In this document: piece by piece, positions 9,391 to 15,604 of the stretch
Numbering within the stretch: the first letter of the stretch is position 1
How the letters are laid out: the number at the start of each line of letters is the position of its first letter
Assembly (NCBI GenBank): GCA_009774585.1
Contig: VSOA01000053.1
Location: 1 to 17,020 of the forward strand
Source: Lachnospiraceae bacterium
Lineage (GTDB): Bacteria; Bacillota; Clostridia; Lachnospirales; Lachnospiraceae
DNA: 17,020 nt
Direction of reading: 5' to 3'
Position numbers and translations under genes: made by a program
Notes under the pieces: model-generated
Told to the model about the DNA's origin: nothing
The model's database searches: none
The model's input: only the letters and a program-made list of their open reading frames with translations

Positions 9391-11439
9391 TCAGATAGTT
9401 CTAAAGTCAACCTCATTTATTGAAGCTTGCTCCAAATACTCAAGTAAAGAAGTATACTGTGCTCCTGTAAGCGACGCGTCCTTATCAAGTATGATCCCTG
9501 CCCATTTGCTGGCATTTTGCAGAATACCTGCGTCCTGATAAATGTCTCCCAGCGTGAAACACAGCGCGCCGCTTTGTCTGATGCCGAATAAATCTCCGGG
9601 ACCTCGCAGTTTTAAGTCCTGTGAAGCAATATAAAATCCGTCATTGGATTCGTTCAGAATCTTTAACCTTGCCATTGTCTCCGGTTTGTCCGATTTACTC
9701 ATAAAAATACAGTACGATTGCGCCGTTCCGCGTCCTACACGTCCTCTGAGCTGGTGAAGCTGGGCGAGTCCGAAACGCTCTGCATTCTCTATCATCATAA
9801 CCGTTGCATTCGGAACATTGATGCCGACCTCTATTACCGTGGTAGATACAAGGACATCAATCTCATGTGCGGCAAAAGCTTCCATGATACGGTTCTTCTG
9901 CGCCGCTTTCATCTTACCATGCAGCGCTGCGATTTGTATGGAAGGATTCAGGATTCCTTTAAGCTTCGCAGTATAGGATACGACGTTTTCAAGCTCGTCC
10001 ATTTCACCTTCCTCCACCATCGGACATATGATATATACCTGCCGTCCCTCGGATATTTCTTTTTCCATAAAGCGGTATGCCGTATCACGGTACGATGTAT
10101 TCACCACACAGTTTTTGATAGGTAGTCTGTTCGCCGGAAGTTCATCTAACACGGAAATATTCAAATCTCCATACAGGATGATTGCCAAAGTTCTCGGAAT
10201 CGGTGTCGCACTCATGACGAGCACATGTACGGTATTCCCTTTCATAGCAAGACTTTCGCGCTGCCGCACTCCGAAACGATGCTGTTCGTCGGTGATGACT
10301 AACGCAAGATTGTGATAAATCACCTTGTCCTGTATCAGTGCGTGCGTGCCGAGAATAATATTTGCCTCACCACTTTCAATCTGCGCGTAGGCAGCACGTT
10401 TCTCCTTAGCAGGAGTAGACCCTGTAAGCAGCACGGGACGAATGGGCAGGTTGTATTGCTTCTGCATCTGCATAAGCGTCTCATAGTGCTGTGCCGCCAA
10501 TACTTCCGTAGGCGCCATCATAGCGCCCTGATAGCCGTTTGCTACACACATTAACAACGCGAGAAACGCGAGAATCGTTTTGCCGGAACCGACGTCTCCC
10601 TGAATCAGACGGTTCATCGTATGTTCAGAAAGTAGATCTTCCTGAATTTCTCTCCAGACTTTGAGCTGCGCGTTAGTCAGTCTATAAGGAAGCGCCTCCA
10701 AAAGCCTTGTTGTTTCCGCAACTTCTATCATTGGATATCCGTTCACTATTTTCCGGTTCGTATCTTTCATTCTGCGTATCATCAGAATAAATAACAGAAA
10801 TTCATCAAAAACAAGCCGTTCCCTTGCCTTTATCAGCGTCTCTCTGCTATCCGGAAAATGTATTTGACAAACGGCCTCTTTCAGCGGATAAAAGTTGTTG
10901 GCATCTCTTATTTCTTCGGGAAGGTAGTCTTCGTCGAGTTTCACTGCATTGATAGCCTGTTTCACTGCTTTCACAATTGTATTGCTGCTAAGTCCCTTAG
11001 TTGTCGAATATCGTGGCAGCATACGGTTAACCATTTTGTCATACTCTTCAGGCTTATACATTTTTGCCTGTTCCATCACATAACGGCTGCCTTTGACCTG
11101 TAAAACACCTCGAAAAACATATGTTACATCCCTTTTCAAGCTATTCTTCAGATAAGGCATATTAAAATACGTCATATTCAGTATTGCCTCGTCCGTACAC
11201 ATGACTTCAAATGAAGTAATACTTAATCCTCTTATATGTCTTGTGGCAACATTGCCGCGAATACGCCCGGCAATTGCAACCGGCGCTTCTCTTCCGGCTT
11301 CTTTCAGGCTGACGGGTGCAGTAAAATATTCATAATCCCGCGGATAATAATGTACGAGTTCCTCAGCCGTCGTGATATGAAGTTTGTAGAATAATTGTGC
11401 CGTTTTCTCTCCGATTCCTTTAAGCGACGTAATATCCAT
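9391..11439 (-). CDS. recG: ATP-dependent DNA helicase RecG
   Basis: RecG is a monomeric superfamily 2 translocase that reverses stalled forks and branch-migrates Holliday junctions and D-loops. The 682-residue length is standard. An N-terminal HhH-like start (LKGIGEKTAQLF) and the OB-fold wedge domain (about 50-150) precede the helicase core. The core shows Walker A GDVGSGKT (281-288), the DEQH box (384-387), MSATPIPRT (409-417) and motif VI LRGRVGRG (564-571), then the RecG-specific C-terminal region LKLRGPGDLFGIRQSG (609-624). The ATG has AAGGTG at good spacing. A 371-base structured gap separates it from fakA upstream; in Bacillus the same neighbourhood holds yloU, yloV and recG. Confidence 0.98.
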   Translation of the reverse strand: MDITSLKGIGEKTAQLFYKLHITTAEELVHYYPRDYEYFTAPVSLKEAGREAPVAIAGRIRGNVATRHIRGLSITSFEVMCTDEAILNMTYFNMPYLKNSLKRDVTYVFRGVLQVKGSRYVMEQAKMYKPEEYDKMVNRMLPRYSTTKGLSSNTIVKAVKQAINAVKLDEDYLPEEIRDANNFYPLKEAVCQIHFPDSRETLIKARERLVFDEFLLFILMIRRMKDTNRKIVNGYPMIEVAETTRLLEALPYRLTNAQLKVWREIQEDLLSEHTMNRLIQGDVGSGKTILAFLALLMCVANGYQGAMMAPTEVLAAQHYETLMQMQKQYNLPIRPVLLTGSTPAKEKRAAYAQIESGEANIILGTHALIQDKVIYHNLALVITDEQHRFGVRQRESLAMKGNTVHVLVMSATPIPRTLAIILYGDLNISVLDELPANRLPIKNCVVNTSYRDTAYRFMEKEISEGRQVYIICPMVEEGEMDELENVVSYTAKLKGILNPSIQIAALHGKMKAAQKNRIMEAFAAHEIDVLVSTTVIEVGINVPNATVMMIENAERFGLAQLHQLRGRVGRGTAQSYCIFMSKSDKPETMARLKILNESNDGFYIASQDLKLRGPGDLFGIRQSGALCFTLGDIYQDAGILQNASKWAGIILDKDASLTGAQYTSLLEYLEQASINEVDFRTI

Positions 11440-11475
11440 GATTCACCTTATTTCTGCGCTGCTTTTTGCGTATGA

Positions 11476-11512
11476 CGAGTTTGTGGCAAGCAATGCGCGG
11501 ACACAAATCTCG
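11476..11512. repeat. Imperfect inverted repeat upstream of recG
   Basis: The arms CGAG+TTTGTG (11476-11485) and CACAAA+CTCG (11502-11507, 11509-11512) pair over 10 bp with one unpaired base, around a 16-base GC-rich loop. It lies between the candidate recG promoter and the start codon, so it would be in the recG leader. No U-tract follows on the minus strand. It resembles short palindromic repeats scattered between genes in some Clostridia, but copy number cannot be judged here. Confidence 0.4.
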
Positions 11513-11513
11513 C

Positions 11514-11538
11514 GATTGAAAATTTATAATTTTCAATC
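11514..11538. repeat. Perfect 25-bp AT-rich palindrome (11-bp arms, 3-base centre)
   Basis: The arms GATTGAAAATT and AATTTTCAATC are exactly complementary around a three-base centre. It overlaps the candidate -10 of recG, the usual place for a repressor operator. It might equally be a simple hairpin. No regulator can be named. Confidence 0.55.
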
Positions 11539-11550
11539 TTCCCACCTTAA
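11523..11550 (-). promoter_or_regulatory. Weak candidate promoter for recG
   Basis: Downstream of the fakA-side terminator the minus strand reads TTAAGG (11545-11550), a 16-base spacer, then TATAAA (11523-11528). The -35 matches only half the consensus. A promoter is expected here because a terminator sits directly upstream, but this placement is tentative. Confidence 0.3.
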
Positions 11551-11552
11551 CC

Positions 11553-11578
11553 TAAAAAAGCCCTAATATCATCAGGGC
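11553..11578 (-). terminator. Rho-independent terminator between fakA and recG
   Basis: The minus strand reads an eight-pair stem, GCCCTGAT with ATTAGGGC including one G-U pair, closed by a three-base loop (11560-11578). Six T residues follow immediately (11554-11559). This is a convincing intrinsic terminator. It lies about 230 bases past the fakA stop, so it ends either the yloU-fakA transcript with a long structured 3' UTR or a separate small RNA. Confidence 0.85.
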
Positions 11579-11594
11579 ACAGACTTACGAGTTA

Positions 11595-11787
11595 CTTAGA
11601 ACATTCCGCATAATATTTCTTATAACGTTTTTACAAACCGGAAGAATGTAAAACTTCACATTCTTCCGTACATTATTTAACGAAAATTCGCAATCGAATC
11701 TTCACCGACGGGTGACACTTTTTACGCGATAGGAAATTGCTGTAATCGTGGCGGGGGTGCGTGGAGAATGCGGAACATTCTCTTAAG
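11595..11787 (-). ncRNA. Candidate structured RNA or palindromic element downstream of fakA
   Basis: As minus-strand RNA, 11780-11768 (GAAUGUUCCGCAU) pairs with 11611-11599 (AUGCGGAAUGUUC) over 13 consecutive positions, two of them G-U. CTTA and TAAG (11787-11784 and 11598-11595) add four more pairs after a three-base bulge. This long stem encloses hairpins at 11702-11715 (TCACC/GGTGA), 11686-11699 (ATTCG/CGAAT) and 11639-11668 (11-bp stem, 8-base loop). A terminator follows 17 bases later. I recognise no known RNA family: no T-box GGUGG-ACCGCG element or known riboswitch core is apparent. The terminal inverted repeats would also fit a small miniature element. Function unknown. Confidence 0.4.
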
Positions 11788-11812
11788 CGTCGCCGCCGGG
11801 CGACGCTTTTTT
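11785..11812 (+). terminator. GC-rich hairpin with plus-strand T-tract, next to the fakA stop
   Basis: A perfect 10-bp stem, AAGCGTCGCC with GGCGACGCTT, closes a GCCG loop (11785-11808). On the plus strand it runs into six T residues (11807-11812), the form of an intrinsic terminator for plus-strand transcription. On the minus strand it begins at the fakA stop codon but has only two U residues after it, so it is weak there. It may protect fakA from antisense read-through or stabilise the fakA 3' end. Confidence 0.55.
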
Positions 11813-13499
11813 ACTCGGCTGACACAATATAATAATAAATCGGCTGTCCGCCATACTGTAATTCAACATCGCAGGAAGAATATTTCTCTTCGACCTTTGC
11901 ACGAAGATTTTCGGCGTCTTGTTCCGTAATCTCCGAACCGTAGTAAATACTGATCAACTCCAGTTCTTCCGACATCATCTCTTCAATCATCTGCATCGTC
12001 ACGTCAGAGATTGCAGTTCCGACCGAAAGAATACCGGAATCACCAATACCCATAAAATCACCCTGCTTGATTTCTTTGCCGTCTATATTTGTATCTCGAA
12101 CGGCATAAGTAACCTGACCGGTAGAAACATTAACGATTTCGCTCTTCATAGTTTCTTCGTTCTCTTCCACAGATAAATCCGGCACATAATTAATCACTGC
12201 CGTAATCCCCTGCGGAACTGTCTTCGTAGGAATGACAATAATCTTCTTATCCTTAACAAGCGACTGCGCCTGATTAGCCGCCAGAATAATATTTTTATTG
12301 TTCGGCAGGATAAAAATACTGTCTGCATTGACCTGATCGATGGCATTTAACATATCTTCCGTACTCGGATTCATCGTCTGTCCACCTTCGATAATATAGT
12401 CTACGCCCAATCCTTTAAAAATCTCATTAATGCCGTCGCCTACGGATACTGCAATGAAACCAACGTCCTTCTTCGGTTCGTCTGCCGCCGGCGTTTCTTC
12501 GAGCGGCGCTTCCCTCTGTGACATCTTGAACAGTTTTTCTTGATGTTCCAGACGCATATTGTCAATTTTCATGTTTGACAGCGCACCATACTTTAATGCC
12601 TTTTGGATAGCAAGACCGGGGTCGTTGGTATGTACATGTACCTTTACCACGTCCTCATCCGCTACAACCACGATAGAATCGCCTATCGACTCCAGATAAG
12701 CTTTGAAATCCATCTCTGCTTTTATATTGAACACTTTATTTAACATAATAATAAATTCTGTGCAATATCCGAACTTGATTTCCGCATTTGCCTGCGCTTC
12801 CAGATTAACTCCTGAAGTTTTGACACTGGAATGCGTCGTGCTCACATCGTTCAATGTCAGATCGATCTCTTTACCCATATAAGCGTCGTACACGCCCTTT
12901 AGTACCTGCATAAGTCCTTGACCGCCTGAGTCAACCACTCCTGCCTGCTTTAACACCGGAAGCATTTCCGGCGTCTGCTCCAACACCTCATCAGCACGGA
13001 TAATGACCTGATTTAAGAATTCAGCCATATCTTCCATGCCGCTGTCTGCCAGTTCTCTTGCTTTGACGGCGGCCCCTTTGGCAACCGTAAGAATTGTTCC
13101 CTCTTTAGGCTTCATGACAGCCTTATAAGCGGTTTCCACCGCCTTTTCAAAGGCGGCGGCAAGTACCGGAATGGTAATCTCGTCGTGTTCCTTGACGCCT
13201 TTTGTAAAACCGCGGAATAACTGTGAAAGGATAACGCCCGAGTTACCTCTTGCACCCCTTAAAGAACCTGATGAAATAGCCTTGCACAGTGACTGCATAT
13301 CTATATCGCCCATATCGTGAAGCGCTGCTACTTCTCTTGCCGCAGACATAATCGTCAGAGTCATATTCGTACCGGTATCGCCGTCCGGCACCGGGAAAAC
13401 ATTTAATTCATTAATCCATTCTTTCTTACTTTCAAGATTTTTTGCTCCTGCGAGAAACAATTTCGCCATTGTATTCGCATCAATTGTATTTGAAACCAC
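11811..13499 (-). CDS. fakA: Fatty acid kinase subunit FakA (YloV; DAK2 domain)
   Basis: FakA is the ATP-dependent kinase that phosphorylates FakB-bound fatty acids to acyl phosphates for phospholipid synthesis. The 562-residue length is typical. The N-terminal DhaL-like domain shows NVFPVPDGDTGTN (33-45), with Asp39 and Asp41 as metal-ATP ligands, and SGSLRGARGNSGVILSQLFRG (77-97). The middle domain has Cys246 and HVHT (His288, His290), matching the zinc-site residues described in staphylococcal FakA. The C-terminal DegV-like domain runs from about 345. I place the start at GTG 13499, which lies eight bases after GGAGG; the next in-frame ATG is at residue 11. It follows the Asp23 gene by 14 nt. 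A DegV partner is encoded beyond recG. Confidence 0.95.
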   Translation of the reverse strand: MVSNTIDANTMAKLFLAGAKNLESKKEWINELNVFPVPDGDTGTNMTLTIMSAAREVAALHDMGDIDMQSLCKAISSGSLRGARGNSGVILSQLFRGFTKGVKEHDEITIPVLAAAFEKAVETAYKAVMKPKEGTILTVAKGAAVKARELADSGMEDMAEFLNQVIIRADEVLEQTPEMLPVLKQAGVVDSGGQGLMQVLKGVYDAYMGKEIDLTLNDVSTTHSSVKTSGVNLEAQANAEIKFGYCTEFIIMLNKVFNIKAEMDFKAYLESIGDSIVVVADEDVVKVHVHTNDPGLAIQKALKYGALSNMKIDNMRLEHQEKLFKMSQREAPLEETPAADEPKKDVGFIAVSVGDGINEIFKGLGVDYIIEGGQTMNPSTEDMLNAIDQVNADSIFILPNNKNIILAANQAQSLVKDKKIIVIPTKTVPQGITAVINYVPDLSVEENEETMKSEIVNVSTGQVTYAVRDTNIDGKEIKQGDFMGIGDSGILSVGTAISDVTMQMIEEMMSEELELISIYYGSEITEQDAENLRAKVEEKYSSCDVELQYGGQPIYYYIVSAE

Positions 13500-13513
13500 C
13501 TCACTGTCCTCCC

Positions 13514-13873
13514 TCAGTCAATTACTCTGACACCTTCAACGAAGATGTTGATTTTTTCTATTTCTATTCCGGTAAACTCTTCTACCTTATACTTTACGTT
13601 GCTGATCAGATTATCCGATACCGCAAGTATACTTACCCCGTAGGAGACAATAATATGAAAATTGAGCGTTAACTTATTATTGTTCAAGAGAACCTGAATA
13701 CCGCGCGTCATACTATCCTTTTTGAGTAATTTGACAAGCCCGTCTTTCACATTCATACTCGCCATGCCAACCACACCGAAACATTCCATCGCTACCGTAC
13801 CGGCATACTGAGCAACGACTTCCTGATCGATAGAAATATTCCCCATATGTGTGTCCATTGAAGAAACTTTCAT
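13514..13873 (-). CDS. yloU: Asp23/Gls24 family envelope stress response protein (YloU)
   Basis: The 119-residue protein belongs to the Asp23/Gls24 (DUF322) family. It has the typical N-terminal 'GNISIDQEVVAQYAGTVAMECFGVVGMA' type segment (residues 11-38), the centre LNFHIIVSYGVSI and the C-terminal motif NIFVEGVRV. Such proteins are soluble and often membrane-associated; Staphylococcus Asp23 is tied to cell-envelope homeostasis, but the YloU role is unknown. An excellent AAGGAGGT site lies six bases before the ATG. fakA follows 14 nt downstream, so the two are surely co-transcribed. The gene diverges from rpmB, an arrangement also known in Bacillus (rpmB / yloU / yloV), which supports the YloU name over other Asp23 paralogs. 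Confidence 0.92.
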   Translation of the reverse strand: MKVSSMDTHMGNISIDQEVVAQYAGTVAMECFGVVGMASMNVKDGLVKLLKKDSMTRGIQVLLNNNKLTLNFHIIVSYGVSILAVSDNLISNVKYKVEEFTGIEIEKINIFVEGVRVID

Positions 13874-13908
13874 AAGTTACCTCCTTATTATTCTGAATAT
13901 ACACTGAT

Positions 13909-13937
13909 ATTATAACCCGATACTACAAAAAATGAAA
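13909..13937 (-). promoter_or_regulatory. Candidate promoter for yloU-fakA
   Basis: The minus strand has a perfect TATAAT (13909-13914) about 36 bases before the yloU start, leaving a short 5' UTR. The -35 position (13932-13937, TTTCAT) is poor, inside a T-rich run. No better candidate is visible in the rpmB-yloU gap. Confidence 0.5.
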
Positions 13938-14009
13938 CACAAATTATCCAAATTTTACCGCTCACCTATTTATATCTGATATTTTATGTCCAAAAAATGT
14001 AATTTCTGC

Positions 14010-14038
14010 TTGCATTCCGAATTACTTTCTGATATTAT
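14010..14038 (+). promoter_or_regulatory. Sigma-A-type promoter of rpmB
   Basis: TTGCAT (14010-14015), a 17-base spacer and TATTAT (14033-14038) give a good vegetative promoter. Transcription would begin near 14045, leaving a leader of about 80 bases. The leader contains a 6-bp hairpin (14074-14089, TGCTTA/TAAGCA) and a shorter one (14099-14109) just before the ribosome binding site. Confidence 0.7.
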
Positions 14039-14124
14039 ACAAATGTTGTGTGAGTTTAAGACATGGACACAAATGCTTAGAAGTAAGCAAATAAGAATCG
14101 ATTGTATCGTTAGGAGGTGCAAAG

Positions 14125-14310
14125 ATGGCTAAATGTGATATTTGTGGTAAGGGCGCTCATTTCGGAAATAACGTAAGCCATTCTCATAGAAGATCTAACA
14201 GAATTTGGAATTCTAATGTCAAGAATGTTATGTGTAAAGTTAACGGTGCGAATAAGAAACTGCACGTTTGTACACGCTGCTTAAGATCCGGAAAAGTTGA
14301 AAGAGCTTAA
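14125..14310 (+). CDS. rpmB: 50S ribosomal protein L28 (zinc-ribbon form)
   Basis: L28 is a small protein of the large ribosomal subunit. The 61-residue sequence starts MAKCDICGKG and has the family core SHSHRRSNRIWNSNV. Paired cysteines Cys4/Cys7 and Cys49/Cys52 form the four ligands of a zinc ribbon, so this is the zinc-binding ('C+') version; Cys37 is extra. Genomes that also have a cysteine-free paralog often regulate it by zinc, but no such paralog is in the window. A near-perfect TAGGAGGTG site lies five to ten bases before the ATG. It is the only plus-strand gene here, transcribed alone between its promoter and a terminator 24 bases after its stop. Confidence 0.98.
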   Translation: MAKCDICGKGAHFGNNVSHSHRRSNRIWNSNVKNVMCKVNGANKKLHVCTRCLRSGKVERA

Positions 14311-14332
14311 TAATTGATGGATGACAATGTTA

Positions 14333-14366
14333 AAAGAAGTTGGTTGAATAACCAACTTCTTTGTAT
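14333..14366. terminator. Bidirectional terminator between rpmB and the J-domain gene
   Basis: AAGAAGTTGGTT (14334-14345) pairs perfectly with AACCAACTTCTT (14350-14361) around a GAAT loop, and one further A-T pair can form. T-rich sequence follows on the plus strand (TTGTATTTT) and TTTT follows on the minus strand. It lies between two convergent genes, so it likely ends both transcripts. Confidence 0.85.
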
Positions 14367-14399
14367 TTTATCGGAACTTCTATCGTCTGATCTATAATC

Positions 14400-14939
14400 T
14401 TACGCCTGCTTAAATCCTTCGTAGTTTCCTTTTAACATCTCGTATTCCTTATTGATACGCTGAATGATTTCTTTATCACCTGCTATATTATCCGGATGAA
14501 ATATTTTAATCAAATCTTTATAGCGCTTCTTTAAAGACAACGGATTTCTGACACCATGGAAGAAAATCGAAACATCCGGTCCGCCGTCGTAAACACTTCT
14601 CTCTCCCAACAGTTCTTTTTCAGCGGCAAGCCTCGCCCACTCCTTGTCCAATCGGCGTCGGTCGATATCCAGCTGACTGAATCCGCCCTGCAGGATTTCC
14701 ATTTTTTTCTCAAAAAACTGGTTGTCCTCCTTAAGCCGCTGACGTTCACTGGACATTTTCTGATTTAACAGCTTCATTTCTTCCTGAAACTGTATTTTCT
14801 CTTTAAGGAATTGCTCCTGCATATGCTCCAGTTCTTTTGCCGCAGTCGCCAACCTTATATTTTCACGAAAGAGCCACGATTTCAGTTCCTGCAGCTCCTC
14901 CTCTGAACCATGTACTAACGTTTCTTCGAAATTTTCCAT
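14400..14939 (-). CDS. Coiled-coil protein with C-terminal J domain
   Basis: The 179-residue protein has a long, heptad-rich, highly charged helix from about 26 to 112. After a short linker comes a C-terminal J-like domain at about 133-176, with LSLKKRYKDLIKIFHPDN carrying the HPD triad at 148-150. J domains stimulate the ATPase of DnaK/Hsp70, so it may bring DnaK to a client or site bound by the coiled coil. There is no Gly/Phe region or zinc-finger, so it is not DnaJ itself (a class III-type J protein). An AGAGG site lies about eight bases before the ATG. It follows the 46-residue membrane protein gene by 29 nt and ends at the shared terminator. The cellular role is unknown to me. Confidence 0.8.
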   Translation of the reverse strand: MENFEETLVHGSEEELQELKSWLFRENIRLATAAKELEHMQEQFLKEKIQFQEEMKLLNQKMSSERQRLKEDNQFFEKKMEILQGGFSQLDIDRRRLDKEWARLAAEKELLGERSVYDGGPDVSIFFHGVRNPLSLKKRYKDLIKIFHPDNIAGDKEIIQRINKEYEMLKGNYEGFKQA

Positions 14940-14968
14940 AGAACAAACCTCTGCCGGATTCAGATTTA

Positions 14969-15109
14969 TTAATCACAGCAAAAAAAATTATAACCAATCA
15001 GTAACAACAATACGATGAGAACCAGACCAATAAAGCGATTTACCAAAAAAAGCATAAACAACATACCGGCAGCAATACAAAATGCCGCAAGACCAATTAA
15101 TTTCTTCAT
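14969..15109 (-). CDS. Small hydrophobic membrane protein (46 residues)
   Basis: The minus strand encodes 46 residues beginning MKKLIGLAAFCIAAGMLFML and ending NFFCCD. Two hydrophobic segments, about 4-22 and 27-43, are separated by the polar VNRF turn, which predicts a two-helix membrane hairpin. The ATG is preceded by AGGGGA at about six bases, a good ribosome binding site. A candidate promoter lies directly upstream and the J-domain gene starts 29 nt downstream, so the two probably form an operon. Translation is supported by the ribosome binding site, the composition and an intact frame. The paired cysteines at the C-terminus are notable. I cannot assign a family or function. Confidence 0.65.
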   Translation of the reverse strand: MKKLIGLAAFCIAAGMLFMLFLVNRFIGLVLIVLLLLIGYNFFCCD

Positions 15110-15130
15110 ATATTCCCCTGCTTATGCTTC

Positions 15131-15158
15131 TTTATACATTATATGAACGTACCGCCAA
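15131..15158 (-). promoter_or_regulatory. Candidate promoter for the small membrane protein and J-domain genes
   Basis: On the minus strand, TTGGCG (15153-15158) and TATAAA (15131-15136) are 16 bases apart, and an overlapping perfect TATAAT lies at 15138-15143. Either -10 would start transcription shortly before the 46-residue gene. The remaining gap to gerW (15110-15214) shows nothing else convincing. Confidence 0.4.
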
Positions 15159-15214
15159 ATAGTTCCCACATATCTTAATCCATTTTATGAAAGCAGATTA
15201 TTTATGAAAACTGC

Positions 15215-15604
15215 TTATTCGTCCTCCGGAAAAGCAATATCAACAGCAGCCTCATCTTCTATCATCTCTTCTTTGGGTGCGGTAAATTTGTCTACAATAT
15301 CAGGAATCATATCCAGCACCTTCGTTACGGTATCCTGATTCTTAACATTGACTAACTTGGTCGATCCATTCTTGATTACAAGAACCGCACTGGGAGACAT
15401 CTTAGCCGTAAATCCGCCGGCACCGCCATTCTTCTTGTCTGCGGCGCTGGCTCCCGCGCCCACGCCAAAGCTGACATCCACTAACGGCAGAATAATCGTG
15501 TCTCCGATCTGTGTTGCATCTCCTACCACTGTCTTCGTACCGATTACGGCATTCATTCCTTTCATCAATGACTCAATCACACCCGTAAAATTATTATCTG
15601 CCAT
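15215..15604 (-). CDS. gerW: GerW family sporulation protein (YtfJ)
   Basis: The 129-residue protein belongs to the GerW/YtfJ family. In Bacillus the protein is made in the forespore and is needed for normal germination, probably through the lytic enzyme SleB. Visible family features are the N-terminal segment with SLMKGMNAVIGTKTVVGD (12-29), the IILPLVDVSFGVGAG strand region, and a glycine-rich stretch GGAGGFTAKMSPSAVLVI (60-77). The tail is very acidic. The start shares one base with the upstream DUF2953 stop (TAATG), with GGAGG at ideal distance. Bacillus has the same ytfI-ytfJ pair. This suggests the organism forms spores or descends from one that did. I saw no clear forespore promoter. 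Confidence 0.92.
   Translation of the reverse strand: MADNNFTGVIESLMKGMNAVIGTKTVVGDATQIGDTIILPLVDVSFGVGAGASAADKKNGGAGGFTAKMSPSAVLVIKNGSTKLVNVKNQDTVTKVLDMIPDIVDKFTAPKEEMIEDEAAVDIAFPEDE

Larger units (their letters stand above)
11440..11810. other. 371-base structured intergenic region between fakA and recG
   Basis: This is the only gene-free stretch over 300 bases. I find no ORF with a credible ribosome binding site. On the minus strand, in order from fakA, it holds a GC-rich hairpin (11785-11808), a 7-bp hairpin (11764-11782), small hairpins (11702-11715 and 11686-11699), an 11-bp hairpin (11639-11668), an arm complementary to the second hairpin (11595-11611), and a terminator (11553-11578). 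Beyond the terminator lie a perfect 25-bp palindrome (11514-11538) and an imperfect hairpin (11476-11512) just before recG. The density of inverted repeats is far above that of the other gaps here. It could be a structured 3' UTR, a processed small RNA, or a dispersed palindromic repeat. Confidence 0.6.

Noticed and set aside
11721..11777. Eighteen-codon minus-strand frame (MFRILHAPPPRLQQ...) in the fakA-recG gap
   Set aside because: No ribosome binding site, starts inside a hairpin, and its composition is not protein-like.
11440..11810. T-box, known riboswitch or 6S-like RNA
   Set aside because: No T-box GGUGG-ACCGCG element or recognisable aptamer core, and the fold does not resemble the 6S single-hairpin bubble.
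15180..15215. AAGCAG/CTGCTT inverted repeat after gerW
   Set aside because: Only 6 bp around a 14-base loop and no U-tract; too weak to call a terminator.
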